A DNA stretch of 64,000 bases from Oscheius dolichura (lineage: Eukaryota > Nematoda > Chromadorea > Rhabditida > Rhabditidae), in the NCBI GenBank assembly GCA_932521035.1, contig OW051494.1:6682001-6746000 (forward strand). The letters are read 5' to 3'. This document shows, one piece after another, positions 48,497 through 57,858 of this stretch. A program made the translations under genes and the position numbers. Every line of letters starts with the position of its first letter. Within the stretch, counting starts at the first letter, position 1. The notes beneath the pieces are model-generated. The model saw nothing but the letters and a program-made list of their open reading frames with translations. It ran no database searches and had not been told where the DNA came from.

Positions 48497-50456
48497 TCAG
48501 ATGTAGCTCGGGTACTTGGGGGCGAACATCTTCTCTCCGTACTGGGCGCTCTCGTTCTCGTCCGAGAAGCGGCCGATGTCGACGGCCCCGTAGAAAGACT
48601 CCCTGAAGGGGTACTGTATTTTGTCTTGGGTGGCTCGCACCTGTAGTAGGGACTGGGCATGGTAGGGTAGAGCTCAGAGAGGATGGATGACGGCATGCGG
48701 ACCCTCTTCCTTGAGGAGAGCAGACTCTCCATCTCGCTGCTCAGCTCCTCGTCGCATATCAGCTGACCGCACTCGTCCGTTATGGTCACCTGTAACCTGT
48801 TCAGTCGACAAAGTCTTATCCTCCCTTGGCCATTGCCACTTTCATTAAAAGGTTTCCCAGCCGACGGTCAGATGGATGAATATTACGGGACCGGTGAGCT
48901 GCGCGCCACGCTGACCAACACCCTGGAGGATGTGGAGAAGACGATGCAAGTCTTCGCGGAGATCGAGGGCATCGTGGGATCCTTCACCGACGGATTCGCC
49001 GGCTACAAGCAGACCCTCGAGGAGATCCGCACGGCCGTCACCAAGCGTCTCGAAGACACCCAGAGCGACAGCAAATCGAACAGTCCCAAATAAATGAGTT
49101 CTGTCCTCCCCGCCTCCTCCCTTGTCATTGTCTACCCACCTGGACATCGACGGTGGGCGAGTCTCTCTTCGGCGGTGAGTCCTTGAGACTGCTCTTAATC
49201 GACACCTCTACATGGCCGTTCCCTCTGGCCTCCGACTTCTGAACATTCCTGTTCTGTTCAGGAGACACCGTACCTTCGAGTGGACCAACAGATCCGACAG
49301 CTGGGGAATAGAGCCAATCACTATAGGAATCTCCACATTCAAATTTTCTACTTCCAGGGCAACGGAATAGTTGACGGAGATAATTTTACACTTTCCCAGG
49401 CGAGGGGGAACGGAGGGAATGAGAAGGGACTCATTCTCCAAGGAGGTGGCGCCCTGCGCGGCCACCTCGCCCTTCTCCTTCTTGACGACGACCCGTTGAA
49501 CCGACTTGACGTGCTCGTGACCCGCAAATGTTTTAGCTCTAAACTCGTCGTCTCTTTGTCACTCATCCTGCTTACTTATAAGTTGTGTTCTGTATCAGTT
49601 TCAGAGCCACCGATTTGGCTCGTGATGATGTGTTCGTTACCCTGAAATAGATCGGCGTCTTTCAAAATTGGGCTGGCTCCCACCTGTATTGAATGTAAAT
49701 CTTCTCTCCCGGAGTGTAGCCCGACTTGGTGAGATTGATCTCGCCGGTGACGCTGCCCGACGATCGGCAGCAGAAGGCCACCGTGTGGGTGGACTCCGTC
49801 GAAGACACGGGTTCCCCTAGCTATCCATACATTTCCATAATCCCAATCCCCCGAACACACCTTGTTCTCGCTGTTGATGTCCTCGATTCCTATGACGGTG
49901 AAGGCCTTCCTCGAGACAATGTCAAAGTCCCAGGGTCTCTCGCATGTCGCCTTGCAGGTGTATCGGATATAGCCGAACTCGCCTTCGAAGGAGGTCGGCA
50001 GGGACTTGGGCAGGGTGTAGGAGAAGGGAACCTCGTGCAGCCCAGCTGGCAGTATCCTCTCCTGGAATGAGGAGATATTAAAAAGAGAAAGAGTGCTCTA
50101 ACCTTCTCCTTTCCATCCTTGGTTACGGTAAATTTGTGGGTATAGGAGGTGTTGAACTGTTCGAGGAAGTACGACTCCGAGTTGGTATAGTGTTTCCGGG
50201 ACTTGCCTGGAAGAGAGCCTGTCTACCTCCCAAGAAAGTGGCTACCTGAATGCTTGGTCCAGTAAGTCTTGGCCCGTCCCTTGAGTTCTAGCAATATCTC
50301 GTTGACCTTCTTTGGCTCGGGTGTCTCGATGATCACCTGAAGGCGCGGGTCAGGCCGATCTCCCCCTTGTCCTACCTTTCCACTGATCTCCTGTCCCGCG
50401 AAGTAGGCCTGCTCCGGATTGTTCAACTCAATCTCAAACTTGGTCAACTTTCCCAT
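48497..50456 (-). CDS. Alpha-arrestin (arrestin-domain-containing protein)
   Basis: Alpha-arrestins are cytosolic adaptors that guide sorting and ubiquitylation of membrane proteins. The start is MGKLTKFEIELNNPEQAYFA, then ISGKVIIETPEPKKVNEIL and LELKGRAKTYWTKH, the N-terminal arrestin fold. Next are ERILPAGLHEVPFSYTLPK, GYIRYTCKATCERPWDFD and, in the C-domain, GEINLTKSGYTPGEKIYI. The last beta strands include NVEIPIVIGSIPQLSDLL. The final exon is reached through a 38-nt intron (MPSPYYRESFYGAVDIG) and ends FAPKYPSYI at 48497. No PPxY motif for NEDD4 ligases was seen. About 395 residues. The intron between TVDVQ and VTITDECG (about 48790-49145) holds a plus-strand small gene. The gene is convergent with ERMP1, about 100 bp apart. 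Confidence 0.88.
48872..49093 (+). CDS. Small helical protein (73 aa) inside an arrestin intron
   Basis: The ORF starts MDEYYGTGELRATLTNTLED and ends DSKSNSPK with TAA. Codons strongly prefer C or G at the third base, as in neighbouring genes. The protein is predicted almost all helix with heptad spacing (VEKTMQVFAEIEGIVGSF, YKQTLEEIRTAVTKRLEDT), like small subunits of BLOC/BORC or other coiled-coil assemblies, but I cannot name a family. The acceptor GGTTTCCCAG lies 11 nt before the ATG. It lies wholly within one intron of the alpha-arrestin gene on the other strand. Confidence 0.6.
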   Translation: MDEYYGTGELRATLTNTLEDVEKTMQVFAEIEGIVGSFTDGFAGYKQTLEEIRTAVTKRLEDTQSDSKSNSPK

Positions 50457-52721
50457 TGGCCAGTCGTTTCCTCGTTTTCATCAATCTAAACGGGAGCCGG
50501 TTAGTAAAGGAAACAGTGAAAAACACGAGAGAGGAGACAGGTGGCCGGGGTGGCGAATGGAAGGGAGCCATCCGAGGGACGAGTACTCGAAAATAAGCAG
50601 TAATACCAGGGGAAAAGGGTGCTAATTTATTGGGGCAGCGGTCCCCCGGGAGGAGGCCTTGTTTACGGATGGAGGACGGCAGAAGGTGAGACAACCCCAT
50701 ACATCTTCCCTTCTTGATTTCTTCCAATTAAAGGACTGAGCATTCCAAGAAAACTACGGTAATTATGAGGAAGAAACAATCGTATCGTAATCAGTCACGG
50801 GCAGACCCACCAAAAAATGATCGGGGGCCCAGAATTGATGAGGCCCTTTCCCATGGACAGACAGCTGTCACCCAGGCTTCGGACATAAGGTCACCGGGAG
50901 TCGATTGAGGCCGCCGCACCGCCTCAACTGTGTAAAAGGCTGACGGAAATGTCAGAAAAGCGTTCGCCGTGGGACCATTTGACCCTCTCGGGCCGGCGTC
51001 ATTCTGTCAATTTCTTGTTGAATTTGTTGAAATTCCCTGGCGTCGTAAACTAATCAGAGGAGGAGACAACGCCGGGAGGGCGAGAGGCTGATTGCCGGGG
51101 GAGGAGGAGGATGAGAGATAGAGACACGTGGAGGAGGAGGACGACACAATTAGGCACATCTGGAGATGACTTGGCCCGGAGGTTTAAAGACCGGGGAAAA
51201 AGTCCTGAGAAATGTGTTTTCGATGTCTCAAGGGAGCCGCTTATCTGCGGTAATTGGAAAGATCACAAAAAGGAAAATGGAAAGGAAGCCGACACGCTCG
51301 CGGTTCATTTGAGCAGGTTTCAACCAGGAGGAGAGGGAAAAAGTAGACGAGGCAAGGTCCCCACGGAAAAAGAGCAAATTTAGAAGCAATTCGGAGGTCC
51401 TAACGGGGGCCAATTGCACGAGTGGCGAAGCAGAAGAATAGGGAGGGAGGCAATGTAGACGGGATTAGGAGAGCAAATTGGATGGAAGACACTTACGATT
51501 TGTATATGAAAAGAGCGGGAGACCCACGGAAAACAAGGAGGATTTTCACGAAAAAACAGAGGAATCCTTGATGTCTCTCCGGGGGGAGGGAAAACAGAGA
51601 GAGAAGCGGGGGGATTGGGGAGAAGGGCGCGAGTAAGGGTTGGAGTTTCCGGCAGCGAGCCCAACTAGCCGTGAAAACACCGAGGGCAACGGGGAGAAGA
51701 GTGTGTTGGTCTTGTTAGGAAGGAAAGTATGTAAATGGGATGAGGGGGAGGAGAAGCTTATAAAGGGGGAAGGGGATCAATGGGATGCAGTTATGGGAGG
51801 GAGGAGGGGATTCTCTACAAAAAAAGGGGAGGAGGAGGGGCAGTCTCCTTAGTTCATCAAGAACATGTGGGTCCCTTCTGCGCGCTGCTCACACATATAA
51901 AAACTGGCATTTCGGGGAATCAATGCGCATTGGCGGCCGAGCAGAACATATTTATGGAAGAGGAAGAACACAATGAGAGACTGGACCATCCTTCTCCGGG
52001 AGAACACTTCCTCGAATGGAAGTGACATCACCCGGGGAGAAGAGGAGGGTTCATAATCCCGACTCCAATTAGTGCAACTGACGGCCGAGGCCAGAAAAAC
52101 GAGAGACGACACACAGATAGATGAATAATTTGCAGAAAGATGGCCATCAAATGGCAATTTCACCAATTTGTGACCACCCTCCTCTACTAATTAAATGCGG
52201 GCCGTCATGACCGGGAACACTTGCCTGGTTGGCTGGGCGGCTGAGTTCAGGAGCGAGCCGAGGAGAAGAGTGAAATCTGAGACTTGTGCAGAGACCGACT
52301 GGGAGGGAATTAGGCACATTATTCGCTGCCAATGGAGGAGAAGGCGGAAGCGCCACTTGCAACCAAAAGAGATCAAAAGAAGAGAAGGGGGCGACTGCCC
52401 GACTGGAGTAGGGGAAAAGATACCGTAACCCAGATTGGGCTATATCCAGAATTAAGGAACATTCTAAATGTATACACGCTTTGATAAAATACTGTAGATT
52501 TCAGTTGTGTGCGCGCGGATGGTCGAGGTTTCCGGTCGGGTCCTGTCAAGACGGCCGACGGGTGTAGCCGTCCTCTCGTCGCTTTCCTCCTTCCTGTCAG
52601 ACCATACTTGTCGAGTTAAACTTTTCCACACCTGCCAACGTTTCAACTGGTCCAAATTTTGAGTTTTGACGAGAGTTTCGACTCTCTCGATGTCACAACG
52701 ACAAGCCACCCCGACAGAGAG
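50457..52721. other. Intergenic region, purine-rich, no gene seen
   Basis: 2.3 kb between the divergent arrestin and NYN-like genes, so it should contain both promoters. The plus strand is G/A-rich through 50.5-52.4 kb, and open frames there (for example 51111-51383) reflect that bias. No RNA gene or repeat family was recognised. Confidence 0.5.
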
Positions 52722-54053
52722 ATGGCGTTTGGCGACTGTGTCGGTAGTGGACTTCCTTTGCTGGATGCCGACCCCGTGCTCGTCTTCCACTGTTACCACT
52801 CCGTCCCCCTGGTACCGTCCAGTTTCGGAATACTTCACAGCTGGCTCAACGTGAGACTGACGAAGCCCGTCACCCATTGGACTATCCTCGTCGATCAACT
52901 ATGGCCCGACAACTACAGTATCTACTGTCACAAGCACCTGATCCCGGTATGCCAGCTGGTTAGTAGCAGGGAAATGGTTTCAGAATTCGAGTGTGGCCTT
53001 TCTCCAGATGGACAACTACGAGGGATGCGTCTCCAACGTCTTCCGCCACTACATTGACCAGTACGCCGATTGCCCCGGAACAATTGTTCTCGTAGCCGGT
53101 ATGCCTCTCTCTATTTTAAATATATCTCCTTGTTTCAGCAAAGGACAGTTTCCCCCAGATTCAAGAGTTGAAGCGTCTTGGTTGGAAGTTGGTGATTGTT
53201 CATCCGCCGGAGGGGGATCAAGACCTCGTTGAGCTCGGCCACGAGGCCCACGAGCTGCCGATGCCTGAGCCCAAGGCTGACTTCTACAGGGATCCCTTTA
53301 TTACGGCGTGGTTCTGTGGCAGAGTGACTCAGCGGTAAGCAGACTTTTAATCTCTCGGCGTACGGTAACTGTTCAGGGTGACCCTGCCAAAGATGAAGAA
53401 ACCGGAGCCGATGGTGCCGCTGGACACGGCCGGAGTGGGACGGTTCCTTCGCAACTTCAGTTCCACGACTATGGGACCCAACTGGAGGGCTGCCTACCCG
53501 AAGGATATCGTCTTCCAGCAGAGTTTCGAGGAGTTTATATGCGAGACACTGGCATGTACGGCCGAGGAGACGGTCTCGGGAATCATCAGGGACATGGTCA
53601 TGAGTATGGAGAGCTACGACAGGACGCCAGTAGACATGAACACGAGGATGGCTCCGATTGGGACGGAGAGGAAGAAGAAGGACGAGCCGGAGCAGATGAA
53701 GACGGACAAGGTCAACCTCGAGTTGAAGCCCAAGAGAGAAGAAGACGACAAGCCGGCGGAGACTGCCCAGCCCACGGTCAACCCGGCCAAGCCGCCTCCC
53801 AAGGCCCAGTGTCCCAAGAGCCACAGAGACCCCCGCCAGAGAGTGAGGTGTCCCCTCCGTCATCCTCGAAGGAATTGTGAATATTATCCGAAATGTCGGA
53901 CGACGGTAACTTATACCTTTAATCTCATGCTATGCGGTAACTTTTCAGGCTGTCCACTGTGGTTATGCTCATCCCTTCTGCAATCTGGCCAAGGGGCCGT
54001 GTACCTGCCCGCCCACGGAGAGGAATCCTCAGCTTCACCACAGGACAGTCTAG
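52722..54053 (+). CDS. NYN/PIN-like domain plus CCCH-type zinc-finger protein
   Basis: The start MAFGDCVGSGLPLLDADPVL leads to an alpha/beta domain: VLVFHCYHSVPLVP, THWTILVDQLWPDN, a helix NYEGCVSNVFRHYID, then TIVLVAAKDSFPQIQELKRLGWKL in two exons, and VIVHPPEG. The order of strands, with V-L-V-A-A-K-D-S-F where NYN nucleases have the D-x-D/S acidic site, suggests a PIN-like RNase fold. After a second region (DIVFQQSFEEFICETLA) and an acidic/basic linker come CPKSH, RVRCPLRHP and CEYYPKCRTTAVHCGYAH, spaced as Cx5Cx6Cx3H like the ZC3H14 type. It ends NPQLHHRTV. About 390 residues. An RNA-processing role is inferred. An upstream exon cannot be excluded. AATAAA at 54141. Confidence 0.65.
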
Positions 54054-54140
54054 ATGATCTCTTTCTATTCTCCCGTTTTTATTTATTTATTATTGTTCTG
54101 CTGTATATTTATTTATGAATATGTTTTACGTGTTTCTCCC

Positions 54141-54146
54141 AATAAA
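54141..54146 (+). terminator. Poly(A) signal AATAAA of the NYN-like gene
   Basis: AATAAA lies 88 nt past the TAG stop of the NYN/CCCH gene. Confidence 0.6.
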
Positions 54147-54323
54147 GGGCATTTTATACGCGGTTTACTGTCTGTGGGGAGGGGAAGGAAGACATAGCTC
54201 GGCAGGGGGGAAAGGGGAGCAGAAAGCGGACGGGAGATGGATCAAACTCCCAGAAATACTGTAACAAGAAGTATAGTGTAGTTTTTTTATTTATTAATTA
54301 AAAATTCAAGTGGTTCGGAGAGG

Positions 54324-54945
54324 CTATTTGTTGCCATCCTCATATTCCACAACCTCGTATTCTTCGGCTGCCTTTGTCGTCGTATCTGAATTTGTCTCCT
54401 TCTTTGGATAACTGCCGTCCTCCTCACCGCCATCCAGATATTCCACCTCGGCATCCTCCGGTATATTGAGTTCCTTCTTCTGTTCCTCTATTATCTTCCT
54501 CCTGACCTCGTCATCGAATGTCGTCTCCTGTGGTGGCTGCGTCGTCGGCGGCGTTGTCCTGTTCCAGTGGTGCCAGACTGATCTTCTCTTTGTCGTCGGT
54601 GTCTCTTCTACATTTTATTGTAGAGAGGAAAAGGGAGGATTACCTTCAATTGTGGTGGTGGTCGTCGTCTGTTCAGTCGTTGTTGTAGTCGGCTCGGCCG
54701 TCTAGAATAATCAGTACCGTGCCCTCCCGGATGACTCACCGTTGTCTTCCGAACGTAGGCCACCTTCCGCCTGGTAGTCGGCTCTTCTTCCTCTTCTCTT
54801 GAAGGAGCAGGCGTCGTAGCTATCTAAAAAGCCCCATTGATCATTGAGAAGAAAAAGAAACTACAGGTGGCGGTGCGGGGTGTTGGTCAGTGCTCTCTGG
54901 TGCCTGTTCCTCGTCATCGACGATTTGCTCGCCGTTGCCTGATGA
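54324..54945 (-). CDS. Thr-rich acidic protein, 3' part of a gene
   Basis: Four exons chain on the minus strand through introns of about 37-45 nt. They read GNGEQIVDDEEQAPESTDQH, then ATTPAPSREEEEEPTTRRKV, then AEPTTTTTEQTTTTTT, then KRRSVWHHWNRTTPPTT. The last exon continues with an acidic helix-like stretch (FDDEVRRKIIEEQKKELNI) and EEYEVVEYEDGNK before TAG at 54324. Thr/Pro runs suggest an O-glycosylated extracellular or cuticle-associated protein, but no signal peptide was found because the 5' exon is not resolved. A minus frame open to 55108 (MQRIIDGILCRDSN) could be the first exon. The plus strand over 55040-55180 is also open and protein-like (AVYYTLHIDDVVNLPLFAGD), so that end is ambiguous. 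Confidence 0.5.
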
Positions 54946-55372
54946 CTGTAATGTCATTGTGGGTGAGCGGACATTCTGTGAGCTGTTCTTTCCGAGGGCC
55001 AGAAATCAACTGATTAGTACTGGGTAGGACAGTTATAGAGAGGTGAACTTCCGCTCTCCCCAGGAGATTAGAATCCCTGCAGAGGATGCCGTCTATTATA
55101 CGTTGCATATAGATGATGTGGTTAATCTGCCGCTCTTTGCAGGGGATATCATGTGGTCTCCCCTAATTGAATGAGGTTAAAACTTTGTTAATATGACAAC
55201 ATGAACATATACAGAACACAGAGGAGATTCGTTAAATTAAGAGATATTAGTACTGGAAACGGTAGCGGTGGCTCACTTCGGCCGAGTTCGGCAGTCCTCC
55301 TCCGTTCTTCGTCACAAATTCCCTAATAACGTGCCTATAATTTGTCTTTATTTGTGGGAAGAGGGCATCTTC

Positions 55373-57858
55373 CTACCGGAAGTCCACTATCTCAGCCGGG
55401 ATAAGATCCCTCGAATTGTCCACATCGACCTCGTCGAAGAAGTGAGCCGTCGTCGCGGGAGGGACACCATATTTGGCCTGAATCAGTCCGGCCAATTCAG
55501 GCAAAGTCACGGAGCCGTCTCCATCTCTGTCGAACTCCTAGATTTTAGTCTTTATAAGGGAAAAGAAGAGGGGAAACCTTGAAATGGTCAGCAGCAAAGC
55601 GGATGGCGGAGAGACGGACGAGACGAAGGAAATCGGCGAAGTCTACCTTGTCCAGTTTACCACTTTTATTCTAAAAATTCCCTTGTTCCTCCAGTTTATA
55701 GTTTTGTCCCACCTGGTCAGCAATATTAAAGAGAACCTTCGTCTCATGTGGTTCCAAGTCGTCCTCGGCCCTGGTCTTCTCGGCGGCCTCCTCCAAGTTG
55801 ATGAGTCCGTCCCCGTCCCGATCCACGGTGATCATTTTGACTACGGCATCCTTCACTGCCCGATTTCGGATGACTGTTCGAAATCCGGCAAATTCGACCG
55901 CGTCGAGTTGTCCATCTTCGTTCTCATCAGCCTGATCAAAGAACGGAGCCAGGGTCTCCTCGTTGAATCCGTAATGCTCGAATGCGATTCGCTTGGCCTC
56001 GTCCATGGTTACTGTACCCGAGCTGTCGGCATCCACTACCTGAAACGGGATCTCTTGCATTTCGGGGAGGCCGTCACCCACCTTCAAGGCCTTCTTGCTC
56101 GTCTCGACGGCACGAGAACGGACTATCCTTTCGAAATCGGCAAATTCAGGGGCATTCAACTCGCCGTCCTGATTGTCGTCGACGGAGGCCATCATCTGGA
56201 TAGCGTCCCCTGGAAAACGAGACGTAAACAAGAGAGGGAAGAGGCCAATTCTATTAATGTTTATTCGAGAATACTGATGGGGGAGGATCTAATCGTAGAA
56301 GGAGACGAGACATTTCGTCTGGCTCGTCATGTCCAGAATGGTTTGGCGGCCGCCGACGCTCAGCTCGTAGCGGTCTCCACCGCGGGCGGTCTTGCCCACT
56401 TTCAATGTGGCATTCTCCTCCGGCAGTCCGACGGCATAGACCTTCTCGGAGATGAGGGGGTCATCCAGGATGGAGATGTTGCTGGGGAAGCTGCTCGCCG
56501 AGTTGGTGACGGCCGTCGACGCACTGGCAATCGTCGTCCGGCGCGTGCTGGTACTGGCAGCGGTCGAAGGCAGCTTGTGGCGGACGGCGCCGCTCTGCTG
56601 GCAGACGTAGCCCCGCCGGACGAGTTCCTCCTGGGTGATGGGACCCTCCTGGTCGTCCATCCTCATGCGACGCTCGTAGTTCTTGCTGAGGCGGCCCTTC
56701 TTCAGCAGGCCGATCTCGTCGAGCGGACGGAAGCTCGGCCCATTGAGAGTGGTATTGGAGGCCGTGCTCACGGGCAGCTGGCCGGGGCCATCCTCCAGAG
56801 GAAAGAAGTCTCTCTGACACTCGTTGGTGATCGTTACAGCTGCGGTGTTTCTCCGATGGACTGACATACCTTCTCGGGGAAAGACACGAGAATGAATGGC
56901 CAGGGAGGATTACCGGGGGGATAACGCGATAAGACAATCCCCACCTGACTGGATGCCTTCCTGTTCGAACGCGATGGCCTGTGCCTCGTCGAGCGAGATG
57001 TGTCCGTCTCCGTTGGCATCGGCCGTCTGTAATTGGTTCCTGTCCTCCTGCCCCTCTCTCGGCCGTACCTTCATCATCTGCCTGGCCAGTCGGATGGTCA
57101 TTCCGCGGATTCTTCTTCTCAGCTTCGAGAATTCAGCCGGGGTCATCTCGGCCGTGATATCATAATTTACCAGTCTCCATATCCTTTCCACATCTCTGTG
57201 ACCTAAATCTCTCTTCGTCTCTCTCTCGAGTAAGCCATCCCCACCAATCCCGTACTCCCTGAGGATGTAGGCCTGCGCCTCGGAGAGGGACAGCAGTTTG
57301 TTGTGGTCCGTGTCGACGCTCTGGAGATATCTAACCGCCGCGTTCTCCGCCTTCTCCGAGACCAATGGCTTGATGTTGTTGAACTCCTCAGCCGTCAGGA
57401 TGCCGTCTCCGTTGGTATCCACCTGGTCGAAGAGATTCTTGACCACAGTGGCAGACAGCCCATGATGCACAAAGGCGGCGTACTGTACTTCGGACAGACT
57501 CAGCTGGTTGTCTCCGTTCAGATCCACGTATTTATCGACGGGAGCCGATAGAGGAAGAGGGACGGGGTCTTCTGGAACTGCTCCGTCTTTGTCTCTTACA
57601 AGAAGCATACGCCTGACTGTCGGGAGATCACTTGTTGTTGTTTCGAGAGGCTCCAAGGAATTCGGCCTCAAAACACCAGGAACAACTGGAAGGGGCTGGT
57701 TCTCATTGGGGGCTTCTCTCTCTAAAAAGCCTTGGTCATATCAGTGACTTCGAGGAGACTCACGGTCACTTTGGATGTCGAGTGGCTGTTGGGGGAAGCC
57801 GTGGAGAGGATGAGAAGAGACTGATATACACAGGGAGGACAACAGTAACCACCTCATT
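55373..57858 (-). CDS. Secreted protein with about twelve EF-hands
   Basis: The start MRWLLLSSLCISVSSHPLHG is a signal peptide, so the product enters the secretory pathway. A Pro-rich stretch follows, then paired EF-hands: VDLNGDNQLSLSEV, VDTNGDGILTAEEF, VDTDHNKLLSLSEA, a degenerate YDITAEMTPAEF, ADANGDGHISLDEA, VDDNQDGELNAPEF, VDADSSGTVTMDEA, ADENEDGQLDAVEF, VDRDGDGLINLEEA, DQNKSGKLDKVDF, FDRDGDGSVTLPEL and VDVDNSRDLIPAEI. About 490 residues. EF-hands 5 and 6 are split by a roughly 720-bp intron (56218-56940) that joins in phase (IQSG then DAIQMMASV) and contains another ORF on the same strand. Relatives with a signal peptide, such as calumenin or reticulocalbin, have six EF-hands; no C-terminal HDEL-type retention signal is present here. 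Confidence 0.85.
56289..56867 (-). CDS. Unrecognised 192-aa protein inside the EF-hand gene intron
   Basis: This intronless ORF (MSVHRRNTAAVTITNECQRD to TSQTKCLVSFYD) lies on the same strand as its host, within the intron between EF-hands 5 and 6. Codon use is strongly GC-ending, like genuine genes nearby. The front is basic and polar (RPLDEIGLLKKGRLSKNYE), with RMRMDDQEGPITQEELVRRG, a Thr/Ser/Ala-rich middle, then NISILDDPLISEKVYAVG and a Gly-rich end (KTARGGDRYELSVGGRQT). No signal peptide or membrane helix is seen. I know no family. The motif ILDDPLISEK resembles ILEDPVISRK in the gene at 62954. It could also be an alternative 3' end of the host transcript. Confidence 0.62.
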   Translation of the reverse strand: MSVHRRNTAAVTITNECQRDFFPLEDGPGQLPVSTASNTTLNGPSFRPLDEIGLLKKGRLSKNYERRMRMDDQEGPITQEELVRRGYVCQQSGAVRHKLPSTAASTSTRRTTIASASTAVTNSASSFPSNISILDDPLISEKVYAVGLPEENATLKVGKTARGGDRYELSVGGRQTILDMTSQTKCLVSFYD

